From Bolinopsis microptera (Eukaryota > Ctenophora > Tentaculata > Lobata > Bolinopsidae), in contig NC_087072.1 of the NCBI RefSeq assembly GCF_026151205.1, positions 18,894,103-18,958,102 on the forward strand: a stretch of DNA of 64,000 nucleotides. The letters are read 5' to 3'. The number at the start of each line of letters is the position of its first letter. The first letter of the stretch is position 1. Below the pieces are notes generated by a model that did no database searches, had not been told where the DNA came from, and was given only the letters and a program-made list of their open reading frames with translations. Both the position numbers and the translations under genes were made by a program. This document shows, one piece after another, positions 36,301 through 49,700 of this stretch.

Positions 36301-39300
36301 AGGACTACCTAAGCTTAAATCTCACCAAGTTTCTCTGTAGGCTCGACAAACAATGAGATATGGTAATGTTCTTGTGAGAATGGGGTGTATCAAGTACGGG
36401 GACCCTGATAACTAGCAAGGCTGTATATCTTGTTCTGAATACTAAAGTGTGCAAATCTGTTGAATATTCAACAGCCAGGAGACATGATGGTTTTCAGGCT
36501 GCAACGATCCTCATTTATGGCAAGGCTGAAAAGCGAAAAGAAAAGAATGCGAGCATTATATTAGAGTCAGAACGGGACACCCATCCACAATTAAGATTCA
36601 GAACGCGATCGGAATTCAATTTTGAGGTTAGGATTACTATACTTAGGTGAGCCCTTAATCTAAAATGCTAGTATAGCTTTACCTATACAGATTTAATTTG
36701 TTTGGTGTTAATCTTCAATCAAAATTTCTCAAATTCCCGAACCTGGGACTCATAATATTGAGATAATATGAAAACCACTTACGTTACAAGCCGAAGGTGG
36801 AGAGAGAACAAATGCAGTTACCTAAAAATGATCTTGTATGCATGGGGATGGTGCCGTGGCTACTGGATAACTAGGGGGGACGAAAGAAGTTGGACGAAAA
36901 ACCCTTGAGGTGGAGGACCCGGTAGGAGAGAACGATAACTGCTGAGCTGGTCAATGAAGAGAATAAAGGCTAATGGCGACACGGCTCAAAAGAATGGTCG
37001 CTAACTGTTGGAGCTGATGACCGGTAGCGCTTGTTCTAGGGTCAGGATCTTCTTCTGTGGAGTCACGTGCTCAGTTACGGGGGATCACGTGGTCACCCCT
37101 CTTATTTCAAATAATGTGAGCTCACTCGGCCCTCGCCTGCTATCATCGCCATTACTTCCCAATTGTTCATTTTTAGACATAGCAACGATCTTAGGAGATC
37201 GGGAACAAAACAAAGTACGAAATATTGTACAATTGAGTTGCGACTAGTCAGACAACGATATGAATATTCAATATCGAGAACCTCAGAAAGTTTCAATTTT
37301 GAGGGACCCCTGCCATTCAAAAACTAACCTTTCCTCTGGTTAAACTGGCTAACTAATGTCAAAATTACTAAAAAAATTGCACAATAAGGTCGCCCTGTAG
37401 AGAGACAACAATATGAATATTGAGCCCCAGGTAGTCTGGCAAAGGGGACCTCTCACAGATCTAGACACGGTCATCTCAATCTGTCGAGTGGAATGTAGTA
37501 ACACCACTGTTTTATCTATTGAATAGTTATACGGCTATATTATTACCATTGATTCAGGGGTAGCTCGATCAATAACTAGCATTGTCTCATAGTCTTACTC
37601 TTAGTCTATTGTTTGCTTCCAATTGGGAGCACAATCATTTAAACTTGACTAGCCTGCTCTTGATTCTGTTAATAAGTAGGTAGACCCTGATTCATTTGAA
37701 TATGCATGATTGGTATAATGAAATTCACAGTCTATCAGTATAAGTGAGAAAAGCAACAGGTCGGCATAGGTATAATTGCCGGCAACTGTGGCGCAAGGAA
37801 AACTTGAGAGAAACTATGTATAGACTTTACCTCACAACCCTAGTACTCAAAAAACTTTTCGCTTTGATTAATATAACGAGAGAATACAAGAAAGAACGCA
37901 AAAAATGATGTGTAATGAAGAAGGCGTCCACTGGAGTAATGGTAAAGCCCTACTAGCAACTAGTGAAGTCAAAACGATCCGGAGTGCCAACATTTTGTTT
38001 TATTTTTAAAAGACTGTCAAAATCTGGGGTATTGTTTTAGAACTAGTTCAGCACGTGCCTACCACTATAACAACGTCTCTCTCTATTCTAAGAACTGAGA
38101 AAGTATAAATTCAACTCCTCGATCAGGCTTCCTTTAGCTTCACGCACAGTTGGTCTATTGATTAACAAATTATGATGACATACAAACAAGGTCTTTTGAT
38201 TAACAGAGTGAGTCAACCTCAAATTCACAAATACTACCGGGAGGAAGCTTACAAAATTCAAACACATGCAATTCCATCTAATTTGACCATGACAGGAAAA
38301 GCCGGTGGCAGTTCGAAAACTGCAACCCCAAGGATCGAGGTGGCACGGAGGATTTATGATTTATATAATTTCTATGGATCCGTAAACCACACCCCAAAAT
38401 GAGCCGTCCAGAGCAAAAATCTTTGGATATGAAGAAGTATAAGCATGATTAGAAGCGATTGAAATATAACTTACATTTGACTCTGACTAGATGTTTCGAA
38501 ACAAGTGCCATAGAGACGAAAGCTAAACAATAATCTTCCAATCTGGCCCCCAAGTCTTTGACTCACACTGTTAGTCTCAGCCCCGCTTTTTGTTTAGTTT
38601 AACAACTGAAATTACCCTCTCTCCCCCTACAGAGTGGAAATTTTGCCGAATCAGGTCAATTGAGTCAAAGAGGTGTTCACAGAACACTAGCCAGGCATGC
38701 CACTGCTAATGGAAATATAACACTAATAGCCATCGACACTTTGTATAGATTACCCGCTTTTTGGAGAGTCCTTTTCCAATAATTGATAGAATAAGACTCC
38801 TTAAAAGCGATTAGGGCACAAGTTACTAGCGGCCCTTAGACCAGTTACGTGATCAACAGGTCAGAGTGACTGGCCAAAACACAAATTGTACCAGAGGGAC
38901 AGATAGGGTGGCAATCTACAAGGTAAACTAGAGTGGCACTGAGTAGGCACTCTACTCGACACAGTGCACCGCAATACAACCAGCTAAAGAATGCAGGGGA
39001 GCCTATGGGGTTAAACGTTGATTATGAAAGCTACTTGAATGCGGTGTGGAAGAGAGTTTTCACGTCAATAGTGAGACACATGAGACGTCCGCCTTATTTA
39101 CCAGCAGACACGCTGCGAATAGTGGTCAAATCGTAGACTGCAAGTAACGCATACCTCCGGCCTCGAACCACAGATCCACAGATACTGGAGGGAACTATCC
39201 CTGATGTAGAATCTTAGAATCGGATAAAGCGGAAAATGAACAGACTGTTGACTGTAGCTTAGTATGTGTCCTCTCTCTCTCTCTCTCTCCTCTCTCTTTC

Positions 39301-42125
39301 TCTCTCTCTCCTCCCTCTCTCTCTCCTATCTGGTTTACTAACGCTACTATTATGCTTCTCCGAACAGATATCCACGTTACCGGCCAACTTACTTCAGGCA
39401 TTGTGGCGCGATCTCGTCTTGATACGACCGATAATAGCTCCTAATATCAGAGAATAGGGAGCGATTATCTGATGGGACGTGGAGCTCGCGTGCCCAGCTA
39501 CCCACCGGACCACAGCCCGCCACGAACCCGGAACGTAGACCTGGGAGACAAGCCCTGACAATGTATCTAGTCTAGTGGTGTAGACTGGAGCCTTTCAGGG
39601 ATCCAATTTTGGTGAAGAGAAGAAGCTAGACCTGGTTGCTGGATCAATAAGCGGTAGCTAATCGATGTTAATCGGTTAGGTCACTGAATTTATTGTAGCC
39701 ACCTGAACCTGTATCGACTATCGAGTACGCATCTTTAGCAATTAAGTCTGAACATGGCTGATCATGTCTATCACGGTTCTCAATTATAAGTGGGAGGGTT
39801 CGTGTGTAATCCTACATTCTACCAGGTAATTCTACATTCTACCAGGTAATCAGGTACTTTACTATCTTGATCATCGGTGCTAAATTTAGTTTGGGGAGAT
39901 GATCTAAAGGTTAGGCCCGGAAATAACTTGAGTTTTGGATTCCGTAGAATGTGTTGCTTATAATAATGGCTGAAATAATCTGGGATCATTCTTGACGATT
40001 AATTTTAATTCACTCTATTCGGCGATTCATTTTTTAACAAACACGAGTTATAATAAAATACAGTGAAAATAGCAATAATATTAAGCATTTTTAGGTCGAT
40101 ATTATTATAAAATTTGTATTTTGTTGGCGCCACTAAAAGCAGGAACGTCTCAGTATTTCTGGCTACGGATTAAATTATTGACTGTAACTATTTCTTTTAA
40201 ATATTTTTGATAAATCACTGTCTTAAACTAAGCTTTCTGGTTTACCTTAAAAAGTATCTCCAGATATGCGAATTGACATCTTGTGTTTATGAGTTATGCA
40301 CTGTGTATACTGTATACCCATGATTTCCGGAGAAGCAATTTATGTTTCATTATCGTTGTTACAGGAGCTTCATGTAGCAGCATGTCCGCTTGGAAATTCC
40401 ACAAAAGTCTTCAATTAAACGTAGTGACGGAATAAAAATATGCCGTTTATGATACAGTGAGTATCTATAAGATCCTGGACGCCATGGTCCGATTATAATT
40501 AATTTCGATCGGCCGGTAAATTCCTGGTTTAATTCTCGGTGTTGTCTATACTTATAGTGAGCATATAGCCCTTCTAGTGCCCTCTGAGTGCGATTAAAGG
40601 ACGTATGAGCGCTAAGCGGGCCGCAAGTTCGGTGGTGGGAGATCACATGTCCACTCAACCAGGCAAGTCATTGGACATTCAGAATTCCACGACAATTTCC
40701 TATCGGCAGAACCTAACGGAAATTCGGCTTAACACAAATCCTCCGTTATAACTTAAAGACCAGTTGAAATTAACCCAAACTAATAACTGGGAAGCCTTTA
40801 AGAAAAATAGGCCGCCGAAGCGACTGTTTGTGAGCGCGGTGAGCACCGCGTCGGATTAACCGCTCAAATCATTTGAATCTGAGATTAGGAAAACTTTTAA
40901 TTCGCTTCTCTTGACAGCAAGAATGAAACAATGTTTCAAATGACTTAATCGCAAACAACTGCTTACGTACCTTTTCGACATGTTGGAAATTGCACTCTGG
41001 ATATTAAACTATGAAAAAAACGGGGAGAAAATGATAATTCTCGGACTCCGCCACAAACCCACCTGAATAAACTTGAAGACATCAAGAGACATGACCTCGA
41101 AACCGAATTTCGATCAGGACTTTCATTCTCTAATCCAAGTTGTTAACGCGAACTTTTCTAATTCTATGTTCTCTCTTGTGCATTATGCACATCTATTATT
41201 CCTTCTGCAGCGAAAATAAGTGATAAGCACCCAATCGTTCCATCACCAGCAACACTGTCACTACTTCATCACTGTTTTCATTAAAAAACAAGTCGATTAG
41301 CATTATACTTATTTGATTTCAGAACTCAAAGGAACAACGATGCGGAATTGTACGTATTACGCGGGGGAGAAGAAGACAGCACAAAAGGAGATTGACGAAC
41401 ACAGAACTGCCATCATCAGCAGGTTCCGTAGTTCACAGGTCGGCGCCAAGGCACTACTAGGGATAATCACCAGAACGGAGATATGATCTAGACTGGAACA
41501 AGCCTCACGGAAAAGGAGTGAACTAACGAGTGGAAGCTGCTGCTCAAGATCTCGGAAATCTTTAGAACTAATAATCTTACTCCTCCCGTACTCATTACTG
41601 GACCCGTCAATTTAGAGTAGGTGTTCGGACTAACTGCCGGTTAGAATACGGTCTTGTTATCAATAGACAATACTACTAATAGACAATACTGTGATACACA
41701 GACCAATGATTCTAAATTTAATTTACTTTGTTTTGGAGGATCGTTAGCGATGCGGAGCTGTTGGATTGTTGCACTTGATGGGCTGGAGTGTCAACTCTTG
41801 AGAGGACAAAGCTTTCCTCACTCGACTTAGTTAGTAGCGGCGGCGCGACCAGACCGTCGCCAACATAAGCTACCCATGACAATTATAAGCACAATGACTT
41901 ACTAGCTTCAATATCAACCGGGACCGCAATATGCAGCATTGTCCTGAGGTTCTAGAAGTAGACTTAATCTGCACGCTGTTACACAAACAATGCACTGGGG
42001 AACCCAAACAATGCAGAGTAGGCGTTGAATAAATGCAAAACCAATGAGTTAAGATAAAATTCAGGCAGACAAGATAACGACACAAGAAAACAAGAGGCAG
42101 GGGGAAAAGGGGAAAGTTTGAACTT

Positions 42126-42411
42126 ACCTTGTAACTATGTTTCTAGGTGTCGGCTGTTCGTTGGAGAGTCGAGCAATTCGAAATGTTCGGCTGTCGAAAT
42201 GGCGGGTGCTTGTCGCGTTCGAAGCAGAACAGTCCGGATAGAAAAGGAGGGATGGCAAGTGTGTATAACTCGTGTCTGGGGTAGCGGTGAGGGCCATCTT
42301 CGAGCCGTGTGTCTCAGTACGCTGCCCACGCTCATCGACCTTCAGCCACACACGTGATCTACATACTGACCAAGCGACCAGCGTAATTGGATACCTTTCA
42401 CAATGAATCAT
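42126..42411 (-). promoter_or_regulatory. Possible untranslated first exon / promoter region
   Basis: A CpG-rich stretch on the minus strand ends in a strong splice donor (ACAAG|GTAAGT, GT beginning at 42125). It would splice toward PRDM, whose first recognised exon needs an upstream partner. In the frame required for that join the sequence has a stop just before the donor, so it would be untranslated. The ORF that runs through it (95 codons) lacks recognisable features. This is speculative. Confidence 0.2.
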
Positions 42412-45400
42412 CTGAATGATCTTAACGCGTCATGTGCTAGTAACACGTGCCAAAATGCGCTCACCTGACCAACTCGCGACCATATTATTGGATCCCTCTG
42501 CAAGGCTTGGTAAGCATAAGATGCCTTAATCGCGAGCTACAGCTCCAGTTAAAAAAGTGAAACGGTTATGCGAATAAATGGTTTTGCACATTACAGAATT
42601 AGATTTTAATCTATCTACAACTAAACAGTGTCGTCATAAGTCGAAATATTTTAACAAATCGTTACACCGATCTGCAGAGTCCATAAATAATAGATATCCT
42701 TGGCTCAAGTTTGGGATAATAGCTTGCCACTTAAATATTGATCAAAATTTTAATACTAAGTAGAGAACGAGAGATGGAGAGAGAAGGTATCTAATTGATA
42801 AATAATTCATCTGCCAAATTCTACAATCGTTAATCGGTACAGAGCTGATCTGCAAACTGTCCGCGTTGATCCAGACAACCTTTTGTTGATGTGTGCAACT
42901 ATTACCAGAACGGCACAGATCTCGATCTATTGAATATCATGTATAGATCACATTGTTCACAGGACAGCTGTCGTTGAAATATACTACTATAGGCCGAGCC
43001 CCCAGTGTCATGCTATTTCATTCTTCATCGCGTTCATAGTGCCCCCGCTGTCTACTTCAATCTAAAGAACGAACTGATATAAAAAGAAAGTAAAGAGTGT
43101 TGTGAAACTGTATTGTGATGGAGCGTCCTCTCTGAACTTCTCAACTGTAAGGTCTAGACAAAGGCCGGAACGGCAACTGAGTAGTGGAGCTCGGCAGCAT
43201 ATGACTTGAGAATCTAGCAAATCGAAAAATGAGGTGCCATGTTCCCTGAGCTGAGGTGAGTAGTGAGCACATAACATCTGTTGTTGTTCCGGCAATGACA
43301 CGAGCTGAAAGCAGAACATTGTTCCTAACTCGACTTCCACCACCGTTATTATAGCTGTTAAATGCCCAGTCTACACGCTGGTCACGAGTATTGTTGTCCT
43401 GGAACAATCCTGGCAAGTCTAGATCCTGCTCGGTTAATGTTACACGGTAATGTTTCAAACGAGGAGGACTCTCAGAGTTGAGAGTCTTATGCACGAATGA
43501 TCGCTGAGAAAATTAGGAAGGTACTCGGTTGAAGAATTACAATGTGTGCTAAGTGTTTGTTTGTACCCCCTGTTAACTAACTATCGGTGATCTGAGAGCC
43601 GGTATCGCCTCACTGGCAGGCTAGGTGGTCTCCCAGAAGATCAAGCTCGTGCTCTTGTAGTTGTAACATCTCCAGGACACACTCATTATATTATAACTTA
43701 TTGTAACTTAAACTAAGTACTAACTCCCCTGCGAACTCGGGCCAACTCACTGATCAGCGACCACGCTGCTCAGCCAAGGGGAAACGAGAAATGCACGAAA
43801 AACGATCGGAGAACGGATATGGTTATCGGCCAGTAGACGGGAGAGAGAATGGAATAAAAGCTCGGATAAAACTCAATGGAGCATAGATCTGGTGCTCAGT
43901 AGTGTAGAACACAGACGGCTAATACCAGACGGACTAAGCATTTTGACTATTTTAACTGCTAGCACAATTAGTAGCTCCTCGGCAAATCATTAATTAAAGA
44001 GATTATAAATCAGTGGTACACCAGCCTCAAGGTTGTCGTCTCTGTCACCAATGATCCTAAATAAGTAGTGGCCCACAACAATTGAGGCTTATGATGGAGA
44101 TGGGGGTATCTTCCTCGTTATGAGTGAGGAGGTTACCCTTGAATCAGCACCCAGCCGCATCGGACAATGACTATTCTTTCTTGTTTATCGAATTTCGCAA
44201 CATTAAAAGCCACAACTGGCTCATGTTAAGCTAGCCTCGCCTCGGAAAGCAAGCTCTGGGGAGTGTTACAAATTGTGTTAGGAGGATTACCTTCTTCTCA
44301 TTAGTCGAAGTAACGATTCGTTTCAAGCCCAATTCTATTTTCTCGATTCTTTCGATCGATTTCACCCTGTCTTAGACATAGGGCGTCCTAAACGACCACA
44401 AACTTTATCATATTCGAGCTCCGGATGCTCAAATAAACCACCGTTCTGCTCAGCATTCCACAATTTGATATATTTTTTTGATACTCGAGTCCTCCAGCCC
44501 AGACTGATGTATCAGCCCTATTGCCACACCTTTTACGACTAGCTCCAAGTATCTTCACTATATCCACTAATATTGTTCCACAGAGGATACGCTTTAAAAG
44601 AGTACTTGTGCCTCGTTTATTTCATAGAATGAGACAATGCTGCGTCATTCTCTTACCACTAATTTCATTAGATTATAGCGAAATTTAGGTCTATCTATTG
44701 TGTTCCGGGGTAAACAGATAATGACAATCTATATTCTAGCGGCAGATCTATATATAAAGCTGGAGCGAGGCTATATATAAATGACGATCAAATAAGCCGC
44801 GCTGACCATATGACGACAAAATGCACGTGACACATTAGCGAGGTCAGATGGAGACCAGGTGACACGAATTATCCACAAGAGGGTGGATCAAATGTTGGAA
44901 GTTGTTGATATTACACATGTGCAGGTTGTGGTGTGTGCCATATGTCCGACACACGCTCCTCGCCCATGTCAGATGTCTCACTGCCAGCTCCACGAATCCC
45001 GGCACTTCCTTCCCTCCTTCATGTCCCAGCCATTAATGTGCATCTCCACTCGGCCGGTTAAATATAGTTTTACTATCCTTAGTCTGCATAAGATGGATAA
45101 TGTTTATTGGAAGAGGTAGCTGTTCATTGACCACCACATCAGAGAATGAGAGCGGGAGAATCTGCTACTCTGCGTTACAACTGCAGCTGCGCAGTTAGCT
45201 CGGCACGGGAGCTCACACAACAGCCACGAGATCGCTCGACCAACTCCTGTGCCGCCATCCGGCCAGCCACCCCTCTCACTCATAACGGAGAACCAATCCA
45301 GGAAACAATTTTCTAATCTATCGGTAAGGTTGCATTGCAGCTTCAAGTGATCCCCAGACTATCTGGTCGATATAATTGGGATTCTTACAATGGAAATAAT

Positions 45401-46476
45401 AGATTTATTCGTACGGCATGAAATACAATGTGAAAATAACCTCCAGTCGCCAAATTTCTTCACCGACCATTGTTTTTGTAACAGTTTTTGTTCAATAGCG
45501 AATATGCTAATAGATAAACAATTTAAAGGTAGTGTCCTAATTAGGGTAAAGCGGCTACTGACCTGTATTTAGTTTTGTGCAAAGTGCGGGTATTTAGATT
45601 TCCGTCTACACTCCTTGTCACGAACCAGGTACCGTTCGTAACTACCATTCTTCTCGGCTCCATGGACATTGCGTGCCCTAATCGTTGTAGTGATGTCAGA
45701 TCATCACTACCCAATACACCTTTCTAAAAATAGGTCCCGGAAAATTGACCAAAATCCGAATTCCCCGGGCTTTCCCTAATCGGTGATGTATTTTGAACGT
45801 GGACTAGGTTCTAATTGTGGTGCGATGTGGTAATATCGCAAGGTAGAAATAGCAAACCAAAATATAGCTAAGCGCAGTCACGTGTACCAGGGTGGGCTGC
45901 ACTGCTGCCCTAGCCCCGAGGATCCTTTTTTCGAGCGACAAATGATCTCGCTCCTATATTCGACATCTATTCTCATATTACCAGAGCAGGAGTTTTACGT
46001 AGTCCGATCCTGGTCTCGTAGCTACGTCGCAATAGCCACCCAGATGTAATTTTAGAAAAACATTTCTGGTATGTAGTAATACAATGTGTGTGGTGAGCCC
46101 AGTAAAGGCTGCTCGATCACCTGGTTCCACTATCTCTTTATATCTGCAAACAAGCCGGCATATTACGTCAAAGGATACCCCCCTTGCAATACAACCGTTA
46201 AAATAGAAATTTCGTCTAGATCGCGGTGAGATCACTAAAGAATGCATAATTGGGTAAAATCGTTAAAAACGTTTGTATTTCTTACAAATATTTACAGCTG
46301 TGATAATCCGCACATCCATGCTACAAAAGTTAGCTCTATGTATCAATAAAACAGCGACCAGCTGTTCACATACAATGTGATATATACTAACAGTACAGAT
46401 TTAATGACCGAAAATTGTGCTATCATCTTAAAATTTGACTATTTAGTTGGGGATTTGGAATTTGAAACCAGCCAGT

Positions 46477-46482
46477 TTTATT
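46477..46482 (-). promoter_or_regulatory. Candidate poly(A) signal of CCDC113
   Basis: AATAAA on the minus strand about 295 nt after the CCDC113 stop codon. Confidence 0.35.
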
Positions 46483-46775
46483 ACAAATGACAATTGTTAT
46501 CGCAGACAAGGATTAGTTCTGTGCTACCATAAACAATGGTACAACTGAAAGTTTGTTCTCTGATATCCATTTACGGTCTAGTCACTATTTTAATTTAATC
46601 ACAATAGAAAATCGCCAGAAGTCTCGATAATGATCTACGGATATTTCGGGATAAGTTGGTCACTATAAAGGATAGGTAATTATAACATAACCAGGGCACT
46701 GCCCGCCTGGCACCGCCATAACTTTCGGGACGGTAAATTCCTGCAGTTCGTGTGTTCTCCATTCCTCGCAGATCC

Positions 46776-49700
46776 TTAGAGCGCTGCGTGCTGCTCCATT
46801 GTGGCCCACGGATTGACAGTTCGATTGTGCTCCCTCATCATGAGCCATTGCTTCTGATACTTTTGTAGCTCCATCTGAAACAGAAACAGCAATCAATAAC
46901 CTACCCACGAGACAATAGTTTTATGGAGCTCTGGCGAAGGACGAGGTGACATAATGAGGACTTTAAGGACCCGGCAATTCATTATACTGATATATGATAA
47001 CTTGTCATTATATGTACGAAGATTCATTAGTCGCGGGACCCTAGCCAAGAATATTAATTGCCTTTAGTGAATATTTGCTATTGGAGCGCCGGACTATCTC
47101 GATGACATCACGGAGACGCAATGTTTTCAATAATATCCGGAGCCAAAGAGAGTTTTTATCTGTTTTTATCTGATATCGGACAGCGAAAAATCGTAACAGA
47201 TGTCTAGAACAATTTGATTTATCGCGTATTGACGATGTACGTACATGGTTTATATGTAAGAAGTACTGAAAGTTACCAGAGCCGTATCTTCCGCCGGAAT
47301 ATTGTTGAGTATTTCGAGCCGTTTTATCTGAGAAATATGCACACAGTTCTCTTGAGGTGGAAGCAATTTCAAACCATAATGTCACTTAGCTGCTGTTTAA
47401 ACATTTGTAATTGTTTTGTGGCGACACAGAAGCTGACGAAATCTCAAAAGAACACTTAACCTCCTTGTTAGCAGTGAAAACAAAGTAGCGACCTTACTTA
47501 TAGGATGAGAGAGAAAATAGCCAGCAAAATAAGAATCTTGCACATGTTGCCATGGAAACTAAACATATTATACCATATTTGGTTAAATTGAACAAACGGC
47601 GCGAAAATAAAAACACTTTCATTATAAATTTGTTATCGCGCGTGCCAAGAAGTACGATATTCTGGACCTCAACAGAACAGTCTGCCAGTGTACACTGTTT
47701 GCACGCATGATTACACTCAAAACACGCCATATCTTTTAAATTGTAAATAGTAACATGCGGTGCCCTTTCATAATGGATAGGATTTAGCTGGAATAATTAT
47801 TTTAAAGTTGCAAGCAATCAAATAGTTCCAAGTCGAGGTTATGATAATCGACTGTAAATAAAAAAATATGTTTCGTAATACCACAAAACTGTACATTGAA
47901 CTAATCCACAGTACAGTGGGCTGAATATAAACCTGCGCAATGTCCACCTTCCTCTCCCACGTCTTCATAGTCTTAGTGAGCTCGTACAGATCGGCCCGTA
48001 CTTGAACGTAGTCAAGAACCTGAGGTATTGTAACATTTTAGAAACATTTCCAGGGATAAGCTATATTATCACTTATTCCAAAAAAAAATAGAAGAGGAAC
48101 TCCCCATAAAGATTTGTCAAACTGGATAAGTAAAGATAAGTAAAGATAAGTAAAGATAAGACAGATAAATATTTGTACCTCTGGGACAATGTAGTCTTGA
48201 AGCTGTCTTCTCAAATTAGCGTTAATGCTCTCGGCCTTTTCTCGCTCCTTTTCAACCAATTCGGTTTCTTTGTCTGACAGGGATAGATCTAGAGTTATAT
48301 AGTAGCATAATGCCAGTATTTGCCAGTGTTTCTATGAAAATATAAACGTAAATGATTAGATTAGGTTCAGAAGGATATTATTCTTACCGATTTTAGTTAG
48401 CAGTTCGTTCCTTTGAGAGATTTCCAATTTTAATCTGTTCGATTCCATGGTCAAGTTATTCAGCTTCTTCTTGTATGTGTTCAAAACCTGATTGAGAAGG
48501 GTTTAAAAAACCGATACACTTTGATACGAGGGAACAGATCTGGGGTAAATGTGGAGTAGAAAAAGCAGCGATAAAACCAAGACAGAGGAACGAGAAAAAC
48601 TAGCTAGCTGGAAATTTGCCATTATCATTTTAGTTGAATTTAAATGATGAATCTAATTTACTGATAAAGCATACTATACAAGGATTGATTAGTTAGAGCA
48701 TAACATAATTCAATAGATTTATGACTATACAACACACCCCGAAAACCAATTATCTCAACCAATCTCAACCATATCTCAACCAATTTCAACACATCCAAGT
48801 AAAACAAGAACTCTTCCTCTAATCATCTTACAAGTGTATTATTTTCTTCTTGTAGTTTTGAGTTATCTTCTACAACGACAAATCTCCCAAAATGTAAAAG
48901 AATCATTTCCGATTTGTCCTCGTCAGCTTCATTTGAAGGGCTGAGAGATATTATCCGTTGGTCTGAATAAATTCGTGGAGTTCATGAAGAAGAGTGTCCG
49001 ATAAAATGGGCAGTGTCTCACTTGAGGGAGGAATGCAGTCTTCCTTCTCTTGTTCAGGGTTGGTTGTTATGGCTCCAGGATAGAGTTTCTTCTGCCGGCG
49101 AGCTCTCTGTAACTTCTTCTTCAGGGCTTGTTCGCTGGGGAGACGGACACGTGCACCCTTAGACAGGGATCCAGTGATAAAACAGTAGTCTCTGTGATTT
49201 ATAGTCATCGAACTAGCAGCCAGATCGTGGACTTTTGAGAGGATTTCTTTGACTTCACAGTCGGCAATGTTAGCGTCGTGATTATGAGTTTTCGTGACCG
49301 TCACCAAGGTTCCATTAAGAGTGTAGAGTCGACTACAGCACTTTTCTTTCTTCTTCACGCATCTCCAAGCTTGGCGTCCATCAAGAGTCAACTTTCTTCC
49401 ATCAACAGAGTAGCGGAAACTACAGTGTAGGAGATTCTGACTGGTAAGAGTTCTTCCTCGAACAATCTTGACCGAATCTTTATCGAACATGGCTGTAGAA
49501 ATGTAGAGGTGGTAGTTGTAAAAGTGCAACTGAAAAATGAGATACTCTTCCCAAATTCAATCCGTCTTATTATATACTGTATGCTCCTATACTTATCTAC
49601 CCTATCTACGTTTCACGTTCCAATCTCTACATGATGAAACGATTGATCAGATTCCAGGGTGACATACTTAGAGACGTCTTCTCATGTTCTCGTTTACCGT

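Larger units (their letters stand above)
30390..46775. other. 16-kb interval with no recognised gene
   Basis: Between the PRDM and CCDC113 genes I find no ORF with recognisable protein features. Minor items are a CT microsatellite (39273-39325), a C-rich/G-rich hairpin near 36108-36140, an imperfect palindrome of GGTAACTATAGTAACC type at 36170-36215, and many CACGTG palindromes. It may hold PRDM regulatory sequence or untranslated 5' exons (inference). Confidence 0.5.

Noticed and set aside
47041-47385. 114-codon minus-strand ORF in a CCDC113 intron
   Set aside because: It is inside an intron flanked by well-matched CCDC113 exons, shows no recognisable motif, and is not part of the conserved protein.
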